Origin: Carideicomes alvinocaridis
Lineage (GTDB): Bacteria > Pseudomonadota > Alphaproteobacteria > Rhodobacterales > Rhodobacteraceae
Length of the DNA stretch: 64,000 nt
Direction of reading: 5' to 3'
Assembly: GCA_005473895.2 (NCBI GenBank)
Contig: SRJI02000016.1
Coordinates: 20,461 to 84,460 of the forward strand
Shown piece after piece: positions 56,502 to 64,000 of the stretch. The position numbers were made by a program, and so were the translations under genes. The stretch's first letter is position 1, and each line of letters starts with the position of its first letter. Below the pieces are notes generated by a model that was given only the letters and a program-made list of their open reading frames with translations, did not search any database and was not told where the DNA came from.

Positions 56502-58235
56502 ATGACCACATCGGACGCGGCGGCAAACCGCACCAAGCTCGGCACCAGTTCCGTTTTCGCCAAGATCGTCGGACTCATGGGGCTATCCACCTTCATGGTC
56601 GCGGCGGCGCTGGCCCTGATGGACATACGCCAATCGTCGGAGATCGCGATGCGGGGGCTGGTCGACCTGGCCTCCACCGCCAGCGACGCCTATGTCGAAA
56701 CGATCTCCGGCCCGCTCGCCTACGACGACAGTGAGCGGATGGCCGGGATCCTGACCGCCGCGGTGGACAATTTCAACGGCAACGCCCTGGCCTCCCTCGC
56801 CTACAACGCGGCGGGCGACCCGGTGGCGAGCTACGGCACCCTGCCCCCCGATGCCCAGGCCGAGATCGCCCAATCCGTGGGTGAAGCCCTCCGCAGCGGT
56901 CAGCCGCAGATTTCCGAGGATGGACTGACCCGTGTCCTGCCGGTCTATCGCGGCGACAAGATGGTCGGCGCCTTCGCTCACCTGTGGACCGGCCAGCTCA
57001 TCATGCGCGAGGTGCATGGCGACCAGGCCTTTGCTCTCGGCCTCGCCACGGTGATCTTTCTTCTCTTCACCACCGGCACCACCGTCCTGCTGCGCCGCAT
57101 CCTCGGCCAGCCGCTGGAGGCGGTCGCCGCCGCGATCCGCTCCGCCGCCGATGGCGAATACGATCAGGATCTTCACCGGCTGAGCGCGCGCCACGACGAA
57201 ATCGGCAGGATCAGCGGCAATCTCAGCGAACTCCTGACCAAGCTGCGTGCCGCCCGCGAGGCCGAAAAGGAACGCGCCCACGCCCAGCAGGCCCAGGCGG
57301 AAATGGTGGACCGCCTCAGCCGCGGCCTCACCACCCTGGCCTCGGGCGACCTCACGGCGACCATCGACAGCGCCTTCCCCTCCGAATACGAGGCGATCCG
57401 CTCGAACTACAACATGGCGATCCTCAACATGCAGGAGGTGATCAGCGACGTGCGCGGCGCCGCCGAGGGCATCCTGTCGGGCGCCGAGGAAATCAACCGC
57501 GCCTCCGACGACCTGAACGGGCGCACCATGTCCCAGGCCAGCACCCTGGAGGAAACCGCCGCCGCACTGGAAGAGCTGTCCTCCTCCGTCCGCTCCGCCT
57601 CCAACACCGCGCAGGAGGTCTCCAGCACCGTCGACGAGGCGCGCGGCGAGGCGGAACAGAGCGGCAGCGTCGTCAACAGCGCCGTCTCGGCCATGACCGA
57701 CATCGAACGCTCCTCGGTCCAGGTGCAGGAGATCATCGGCCTGATCGACGACATCGCCTTCCAGACCAACCTGCTTGCCCTCAATGCCGGGGTGGAGGCC
57801 GCGCGCGCCGGGGATTCCGGCAAGGGTTTCGCCGTCGTGGCCTCCGAAGTGCGCGCCCTGGCCAAGCGCAGCTCCGACGCCGCGCGCGAGATTAAGACCC
57901 TGATCGCGGGCTCCTCCGAACAGGTGAAGGAGGGCGTGGGCCTGGTCGGCAAGGCCGGCGAGACCTTCAAGGCGATCTCCGGCCGGGTGAACACGATCGC
58001 GAAGCTGGTCTCCAACATCGCCAGCAGCGCCAAGGAGCAGTCGGTCGGCCTCACCGAGATCAATTCCGGCATGAGCGACCTGGACAAGGTCACCCAGCGC
58101 AACGCCGCGATGGTGGAGCAATCCGCAGCCGCCACCCGCCACCTGCGCGACGAGGCCCAGCGCCTGCGCGACCTGGTCTCCCGCTTCCAGATCGCGAAAC
58201 CCGCCAGCCGGGAGGCCCGAAGCGAGGCTGCCTGA
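56502..58235 (+). CDS. Methyl-accepting chemotaxis protein
   Basis: A 577-residue chemoreceptor. Membrane segment one is about residues 21-43 and two about 178-197. The periplasmic part between them (about 135 residues) is a compact single sensor. HAMP follows at about 198-250, with a helical repeat to 310, then the signalling domain, whose tip EIIGLIDDIAFQTNLLALNA and VEAARAGDSGKGFAVVASEV contacts CheA and CheW. No CheB/CheR tail pentapeptide is visible. It pairs with the upstream secreted sensor. No other che genes are in the window. Confidence 0.93.
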   Translation: MTTSDAAANRTKLGTSSVFAKIVGLMGLSTFMVAAALALMDIRQSSEIAMRGLVDLASTASDAYVETISGPLAYDDSERMAGILTAAVDNFNGNALASLAYNAAGDPVASYGTLPPDAQAEIAQSVGEALRSGQPQISEDGLTRVLPVYRGDKMVGAFAHLWTGQLIMREVHGDQAFALGLATVIFLLFTTGTTVLLRRILGQPLEAVAAAIRSAADGEYDQDLHRLSARHDEIGRISGNLSELLTKLRAAREAEKERAHAQQAQAEMVDRLSRGLTTLASGDLTATIDSAFPSEYEAIRSNYNMAILNMQEVISDVRGAAEGILSGAEEINRASDDLNGRTMSQASTLEETAAALEELSSSVRSASNTAQEVSSTVDEARGEAEQSGSVVNSAVSAMTDIERSSVQVQEIIGLIDDIAFQTNLLALNAGVEAARAGDSGKGFAVVASEVRALAKRSSDAAREIKTLIAGSSEQVKEGVGLVGKAGETFKAISGRVNTIAKLVSNIASSAKEQSVGLTEINSGMSDLDKVTQRNAAMVEQSAAATRHLRDEAQRLRDLVSRFQIAKPASREARSEAA

Positions 58236-58476
58236 CATGGCGCGATGAAGTCATGGGGCTAATGAGGAGCTAATAGACCTCGGGCATGACGCTAATGTGA
58301 GACTGTTGAACCTCGCGCCTGCCAAGGCCCCCGCCAAACCGCGTGACCGTTCCCAAACGGTCGCGCGCCATCACCACACCGGAGGAATCAGGCCCCCAGC
58401 CGCCACGCTCGGTGGACTCAGAGGGCTGCGTGTCCCCAGACGCCCAGCCCGCCACCATATGGCGAAACACGGGTGA
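58236..58476. other. Unexplained convergent intergenic region with hairpin and TA-rich repeats
   Basis: Between the chemoreceptor and topoisomerase genes, which converge, lie 241 bases. They hold three CTAAT steps spaced unevenly (58259-58296) and a perfect GACCGTT-CCCA-AACGGTC hairpin at 58345-58362. An open frame on the minus strand from 58470 to 58270 encodes SSGVVMARDRLGTVTRFGGG and LGRREVQQSHISVMP, but it has no clear ribosome site and I recognise no family. It might be the scar of a mobile element; nothing proves it. Confidence 0.4.
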
Positions 58477-59457
58477 TCAGGCACGCTCCAGGAACTGCAA
58501 CAACCGCTTCTCCCCGGCATAGAGCCCCGAGGGCCCCTCCGCCGGCAAATCCGGAGGCGCCACGCCGGCCAGGTCCAGCACCGCCGGATGCACATAGCTC
58601 GACCGTGCCACAGCCGGCGTATTCGCAAGCCGCTCTGCCGCCGCCCCGGCGATCTCGCCCACCCCGGCCGGGCCGTCGAGGACACGCTGGAACCCGGCCA
58701 AAGTCCCCGCCCAGGTGCGGAACACCTTCGCCGTAAACCGCGGCTCCCCGGAGAGTTCGGCGATATAGGCATTGACCCCCTGCGAGGTCAGCGCATGCAC
58801 CCCGCCCTCCCCGTCCACCCAGGTCAGCAATTCCGCACCCGGCAGATCCCGCGCCTTCTGCAGCACCTTCTGCAGCCGCCGGTCGTCGATCCGGGCCCGC
58901 ACCTCCGCCCCGCCCTTGGCGCGAAACGAAAGCCCGACCCCGTGACCGCCCAGCCGCACATGGCGCGGGCGCAGGGTCACCAGCCCGAAGGAGCCGTTTT
59001 CCCGGGTGTAGGCCGGATGCCCAACCCGCAAAGCCAGCCGGTCCAGCAAGGCCACCGCCGCCGCCAGGGCAAAGTCGCGCGCCCCGCATTCCGCCTCCAG
59101 ATCCCGCGCCACCCGCCGCCGCATCGCCGGCAGGGCCCGCGCGAATTCCGGCAACAGGGCGAATTTCGTCTCCGACCGCGCCGCCTGCCAGTCCGGGTGA
59201 TAGCGATATTGCTTGCGCCCCCGCGCATCCCGCCCGGTCGCCATCAGGTGGCCATTGGACAGCGGCGACATCCAGACCTCGCGATAGGCCGGCGGCACCG
59301 CCATCGCTTCCAGACGCGTCCGCTCCGCCCCCCGCGCGATGGTGGTTCCGTCCGCCGCCCGGTAGGCGAAGCCGCGGCCGCAGCGCCGGCGGGTGATCCC
59401 CGGCCGGTCGTCGGGATAATAGACCAGGCAATCGTCAACACCCGCCGCGACGCTCAT
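58477..59457 (-). CDS. DNA topoisomerase IB (poxvirus-like)
   Basis: Relaxes supercoils through a tyrosine-linked 3' end. The 326-residue enzyme is of the small bacterial, poxvirus-like type. Visible motifs: GRDARGRKQYRYHPDW (Lys/Arg of the active site), RVGHPAYTRENGSFGLVTLR, FTAKVFRTWAGT with an active-site Arg and His-like position, and LANTPAVARSSYVHP with the catalytic Tyr. It overlaps a DUF2945 gene by four bases. Confidence 0.92.
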   Translation of the reverse strand: MSVAAGVDDCLVYYPDDRPGITRRRCGRGFAYRAADGTTIARGAERTRLEAMAVPPAYREVWMSPLSNGHLMATGRDARGRKQYRYHPDWQAARSETKFALLPEFARALPAMRRRVARDLEAECGARDFALAAAVALLDRLALRVGHPAYTRENGSFGLVTLRPRHVRLGGHGVGLSFRAKGGAEVRARIDDRRLQKVLQKARDLPGAELLTWVDGEGGVHALTSQGVNAYIAELSGEPRFTAKVFRTWAGTLAGFQRVLDGPAGVGEIAGAAAERLANTPAVARSSYVHPAVLDLAGVAPPDLPAEGPSGLYAGEKRLLQFLERA

Positions 59458-59666
59458 TTCAGGTGCTCCACCTCCGAGACGAGCTTCAGCACCTCGTCGC
59501 CATCCTCCTGCCGGATCAGGAGCGCCAGGTTCCCGGGCGCGCCATGGCGGGTGATCCGCGCCCCCGACAGCTCGCGTGTCACGCTCCGGTCAAAGCTTTG
59601 CACCACCTTTCCCTCGCCCGTGCCGTTGCCCCAGCTCCATGCCACCCGGCTGCCTTCGCGGATCAT
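59454..59666 (-). CDS. DUF2945 (HVA1-type Tudor-like) protein
   Basis: A 70-residue beta-rich protein. [20 protein letters not shown], and [20 protein letters not shown] at the end, fit the DUF2945 / hypervirulence-associated family. Its role is unknown. GGGAGG precedes the ATG at 59666. Its stop overlaps the topoisomerase start by four bases, so it is translationally coupled to a DNA topoisomerase. Confidence 0.8.
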   Translation of the reverse strand: MIREGSRVAWSWGNGTGEGKVVQSFDRSVTRELSGARITRHGAPGNLALLIRQEDGDEVLKLVSEVEHLK

Positions 59667-59830
59667 CCCGTCGCCTCCCTGCCCTGCAGTTCGCGGCACG
59701 GCCGATCCGCGCAGCGCTCCTGGAAAATGCCGGTCGCTGCCCCCGGGTTCCCCCGGCGCGCCTCTGGACCTTCACCGGCGAAGCCGCCATCCTGCCGCCG
59801 ACCCGCCCCCGCCACGAGGAAAGGACGCAG

Positions 59831-61522
59831 ATGGCCGATCTCGAAACCCGCATCGCCCAGGCCCGCGGCGACGCCCCGGCCGACCTCGTCCTGCGCGGGG
59901 GCGAGGTGTTCTGCCTCGTCACCGGCGAACGGATCGAGGGCGACGTGGCGATCTGCGGCGACCGGATCGTGGGGATCGGCGCGCATTACGAGGGGCGCGA
60001 GGTGGTGGACGTCTCGGGCCTGGTGCTGGTGCCCGGCTTCATCGACACCCACCTGCATATCGAAAGCTCCCTCGTCACGCCTTACGAATTCGACCGCTGC
60101 GTCGCCCCGCGCGGGGTGACCACGGCGATCTGCGACCCGCACGAGATCGCCAATGTCATCGGAACCCAAGGCATCTCCTGGTTCCAGACGGCGAGCGAAG
60201 GCACCGTGATGGACATCCGCGTGCAGCTGTCCTCCTGCGTGCCCTCCACCGACATGGAAACCGCAGGCGCCCGGATCGAGGCGGACGACCTCGCGCCGCT
60301 CATGCACCACCCCTCGGGCATCGGGCTGGCGGAGTTCATGAACTATCCCGGCGTGATCCACCGCGACCCGGGCGCGATGGCCAAGCTGCACCTCTTCGAG
60401 GGCGGGCACGTGGACGGCCACTGCCCGCTGCTCTCGGGGCGGGACCTCAACGCCTATGCCGCGGCGGGGATCACCACCGAACACGAGGCGACCACGGCAG
60501 AGGAGGCGAAGGAAAAGCTGCAGAAGGGCATGCGGGTTTTGATCCGCGAGGGCTCCGTCTCCAAGGACCTGCAGGCCCTGGCCCCGCTGCTGACCGAGCG
60601 GACCGCGCCCTACATGTGCCTCTGCACCGATGACCGGAACCCGCTCGATATCGGGGAACACGGCCACCTGGATTACATGATCCGCGAGCTCATCCGGCTG
60701 GGCACGCCGCCGCTCGCCGCCTATCGCGCCGCCTCGCTCTCGGCGGCGGAGGCGTTCGGCCTGAAGGATCGCGGCCAGATCGCCCCCGGCCGCCGCGCCG
60801 ACATCGTGGCCCTGGAAAGCCTCGAGGAGTGCCGGGCCGCCATGGTGTTCTGCGGCGGCGTGAGGGTGGCGGAGCCGGCCTTTGCCGCCCGGCCGCCGCT
60901 GGAGGAGATCGGCCGCCACTCGGTGCGCGCGCCCCGCCTGGGGCCGAACGACTTCCGCCATGGCGGCAACCGGGCCGAGACCGACGTGATCGGCATTCTC
61001 GAGGGCAAGATCCTCACCGAGCACCTGCGCGAGGAGATCGCGCCGCAGGACGGGGACAAGCGCCCCGACCCGGCCCGCGACCTGGTGCGCATCGCGGTGG
61101 TGGAGCGCCACGGCATCAACGGCAACATCGCCACCGGTTTCGTCAGGGGCTTCGGGCTGCAGCGGGGGGCCATCGCCTCCACGGTCTGCCACGACCACCA
61201 CAACATCGCCTGTGTCGGGGTCGATTACGCCGACATGGCTCTGGCCGCGAACCGGCTTTCGGAGATCGAGGGCGGCTTCGTGGTGGCGGAGAACGGGCGC
61301 ATCTTGGCGGAATTGCCGCTGCCGGTGGCCGGGCTGATGTCGCTGGAGCCCTTCGAGACGGTGCGCGACGCGCTGGAGGATCTGCGGGCAGCGGCGAAAT
61401 CGCTGGGCGTCACGCTGGAAGAGCCCTTCCTGCAGCTCGCCTTCCTCGCCCTGCCGGTGATCCCGGCGCTGAAGATCACCGATCGCGGCATGGTCGATGT
61501 GACCCGGTTCGAGATCATCTGA
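59831..61522 (+). CDS. ade: Adenine deaminase
   Basis: Converts adenine to hypoxanthine in purine salvage. The 563-residue metal-dependent amidohydrolase has [20 protein letters not shown] with the metal His residues, [13 protein letters not shown], and the C-terminal [20 protein letters not shown] and [15 protein letters not shown] of AdeC. A longer in-frame reading was rejected as it starts inside a neighbouring gene; GAAAGGAC precedes the ATG at 59831. It is convergent with the PhoR-like gene, with a double hairpin between. Confidence 0.95.
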   Translation: MADLETRIAQARGDAPADLVLRGGEVFCLVTGERIEGDVAICGDRIVGIGAHYEGREVVDVSGLVLVPGFIDTHLHIESSLVTPYEFDRCVAPRGVTTAICDPHEIANVIGTQGISWFQTASEGTVMDIRVQLSSCVPSTDMETAGARIEADDLAPLMHHPSGIGLAEFMNYPGVIHRDPGAMAKLHLFEGGHVDGHCPLLSGRDLNAYAAAGITTEHEATTAEEAKEKLQKGMRVLIREGSVSKDLQALAPLLTERTAPYMCLCTDDRNPLDIGEHGHLDYMIRELIRLGTPPLAAYRAASLSAAEAFGLKDRGQIAPGRRADIVALESLEECRAAMVFCGGVRVAEPAFAARPPLEEIGRHSVRAPRLGPNDFRHGGNRAETDVIGILEGKILTEHLREEIAPQDGDKRPDPARDLVRIAVVERHGINGNIATGFVRGFGLQRGAIASTVCHDHHNIACVGVDYADMALAANRLSEIEGGFVVAENGRILAELPLPVAGLMSLEPFETVRDALEDLRAAAKSLGVTLEEPFLQLAFLALPVIPALKITDRGMVDVTRFEII

Positions 61523-61561
61523 CCGCGCCGATCCGGACCGACCAGGGCCCGCAGACGACCC

Positions 61562-61608
61562 AAGACTTTTAAACTAAGAGTCTTGCAAAACTTTTGCTTC
61601 AAAAGTTT
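61562..61608. terminator. Double hairpin between convergent adenine deaminase and kinase genes
   Basis: AAGACTTTT with AAGAGTCTT (61562-61584, one mismatch) and AAACTTTTG with CAAAAGTTT (61588-61608, perfect, three-base loop) form two AT-rich hairpins. Either strand provides a T-rich side, so both genes can stop here. AT-richness is unusual in this genome. Confidence 0.75.
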
Positions 61609-61618
61609 CTTTCCACCC

Positions 61619-62671
<1,053 letters not shown>

Positions 62672-62678
62672 CGCCCGG

Positions 62679-63860
62679 TCACCCCGCCCTGCGCGCCGCG
62701 TCGAGCCCCGCGGCGAAGACCGCGATCAGCGCCTCGGGCTCCTCCAGCCCGACGGAGACGCGGAAGAAGCCCTCGGTCAGGCCCAGCCGCTCGCGTTCCT
62801 CCGGGGCCAGCGCCCTGTGGGAGGACGAGGCCGGGTGCGACAGCGTGGTGCCCACGTCGCCTAGCGTGGGCGCAAAGGCAATGCCGTCGGCCGCGCGAGC
62901 AAAGGCATTGGCCGCCGCCCGCCCCCCCAGCAGCTCGAAGCTTACCATGTTGCAGGCCCGCCCGCCCAGCAGATGCGCCGCGCGCGCCGCGTCCGGATGG
63001 TCGTCGCGGCCGGGATAGATCACCCGCACCTCCTCCGACGCCAGGTATTCCGCGAGCAGCGCCGCGGTGGATTCCGCCCGGTCGAAGCGCAGGTCGAAGG
63101 ACATGAGCCCGCGCTCCGCCAGCCAGCAATCGAAGGGGCTCGCGGTCAGCCCGGCGGTCACGGCAAAGACCCGCAGCCGCTCGGCCAGCGCCGGATCCTT
63201 CGCCGCCACCCAGCCCAGCGTGGCGTCCGAATGGCCCGCCAGCAGCTTGGTCACGGAATGCAGCACGATATCCGCCCCCCATTCCACCGGCCGGATGGCC
63301 CGCGGCGTGGTAAAGGTATTGTCGACCACCAGCAGGATGCCCCGTGCCTTGGCCAGCGCGGCGACCCCTTCCAGGTCGGCCACCCGCAGCCCGGGGTTGG
63401 AAACCACCTCCAGCAGGATCGCCCGGGTCTCGGGGCGCAGCGCCGCCTCCACCGCGGCGGCGTCGCCCGTGTCGGCCAGCGTCGTCGTGATCCCCAGCCG
63501 CGGCAGGTCCTCGCGCAGCATCCTCAGCGACCGGCCATAGAGCAGATCGCCCCCGACCACGTGATCGCCCGCCTTGAGGCAGCCCATCAGCACCGCGGAG
63601 ACGGCCGCCATGCCCGAGCCGGTCACCACGCCGCCCGACATCCCCTCCATCGCGTCGATGCGCCGGCCCAGCACGTCGGCATTCGGATGGCCCTCGCGGG
63701 CATAGGTGTAGCCCTCGGCCCGCCCCTCGTATTGCGCATCGAGCGCGTCGGGGCTTTCCGAGGCATAGACCACCGACGGCGACAGCGGAGAGACGACGGG
63801 GGTGGAGGCGCTGTCGGGCCAGCCCTCCGGGCGCATCAAGGTATGGCGGCTGTTGCGCAT
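62679..63860 (-). CDS. metC: Cystathionine beta-lyase
   Basis: PLP enzyme of the Cys/Met metabolism family, 393 residues. The PLP lysine lies in HSVTKLLAGHSDATLGW; YTYAREGHPNADVLGRRIDA and SGMAAVSAVLMG (phosphate loop) are also seen. The start ATG at 63860 is preceded by GAAGGGAG; an in-frame ATG 24 bases further upstream is less likely. Cystathionine gamma-lyase or synthase cannot be fully excluded. It is followed closely by the PhoR-like kinase. Confidence 0.85.
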   Translation of the reverse strand: MRNSRHTLMRPEGWPDSASTPVVSPLSPSVVYASESPDALDAQYEGRAEGYTYAREGHPNADVLGRRIDAMEGMSGGVVTGSGMAAVSAVLMGCLKAGDHVVGGDLLYGRSLRMLREDLPRLGITTTLADTGDAAAVEAALRPETRAILLEVVSNPGLRVADLEGVAALAKARGILLVVDNTFTTPRAIRPVEWGADIVLHSVTKLLAGHSDATLGWVAAKDPALAERLRVFAVTAGLTASPFDCWLAERGLMSFDLRFDRAESTAALLAEYLASEEVRVIYPGRDDHPDAARAAHLLGGRACNMVSFELLGGRAAANAFARAADGIAFAPTLGDVGTTLSHPASSSHRALAPEERERLGLTEGFFRVSVGLEEPEALIAVFAAGLDAARRAG

Positions 63861-63945
63861 GGGGGCTCCCTTCGCTGGGGTCACGGGGTGGTCGACTGGC
63901 TAATTGGCACGCGGCGGCCGGCGCGGCAAGCGCGCGGCAAGCCGC

Positions 63946-64000
63946 TCACCGCAGCGCGGCAGCGGTCGGCCGCGTCTCCTCGCCCGGTTCGGCCTCCGCC
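63946..64000 (-). CDS. Possible C-terminal end of a gene leaving the window (partial)
   Basis: The last bases can be read on the minus strand as 17 codons ending in TGA (AEAEPGEETRPTAAALR). The Ala/Glu-rich composition is like the tail of many proteins. There is too little to identify it, and the frame could be chance. Confidence 0.3.
   Translation of the reverse strand, partial: AEAEPGEETRPTAAALR

Noticed and set aside
63861..63945. A SAM-II riboswitch before the cystathionine beta-lyase gene
   Set aside because: This pathway often has one, but I could not find the paired elements upstream of the ATG at 63860, and a normal ribosome site is present.

Overview
The window is high-GC chromosomal DNA from an alphaproteobacterium of the Rhodobacterales (Rhodobacteraceae / roseobacter type). 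Three things show this: a Rhodobacter-capsulatus-type gene transfer agent (GTA) cluster lying next to cysE, a SAM/SAH riboswitch in front of metK (a class known from Rhodobacterales), and alphaproteobacterial pyruvate dehydrogenase genes in which E1-beta carries its own lipoyl domain. No rRNA, tRNA, CRISPR array or intact insertion sequence was seen.

Layout. 1-5208: end of a polar amino-acid ABC permease pair, one AT-rich islander gene with a HEPN-like motif, then two glutamine-synthetase-like ligases flanking a class I amidotransferase. 5344-7130: acyl-CoA dehydrogenase with a diverged duplicate of its own 3' end behind it. 7322-12019: FtsB-like protein and pyruvate dehydrogenase genes pdhA-(VOC)-pdhB-pdhC. 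12141-25352 (minus strand): cysE and a compact GTA structural cluster from portal (gp3) to the tail-tip protein (gp15), mostly coupled by ATGA overlaps. The terminase gene expected before the portal is absent; trpA lies there instead. 25694-35329: trpA, a MaoC-like hydratase, an LldD-like oxidase, a sulfotransferase-like gene, rplY, pth, a DUF2237 gene, an AI-2E-type transporter, then trpB, a GNAT gene, trpF, a LapA-like gene and ihfB on the minus strand. 35779-41733: the aroA-cmk-rpsA-ihfB neighbourhood, interrupted by an aldo/keto reductase and a membrane protein. 41867-50747: miaB, an OmpA-like protein plus lipoprotein, phoH, ybeY, ybeX-type CBS protein, lnt, riboswitch-metK and trmB. 50860-63860: a GT-A-like gene, a form II (SLM-order) molybdenum hydroxylase, a secreted Cache-like protein next to a chemoreceptor, topoisomerase IB with a DUF2945 gene, adenine deaminase, a soluble PhoR-like kinase and a cystathionine beta-lyase.

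Most genes are ordinary core metabolism and translation. The points that deserve a second look are the terminase-less GTA cluster, a family of at least seven modular intergenic repeats, the OmpA/lipoprotein pair sharing a 29-residue Cys-bounded module, the detached sensor/chemoreceptor pair, the solitary HEPN-like gene, and the duplicated acyl-CoA dehydrogenase tail. All readings are by eye; no alignments or searches were run.
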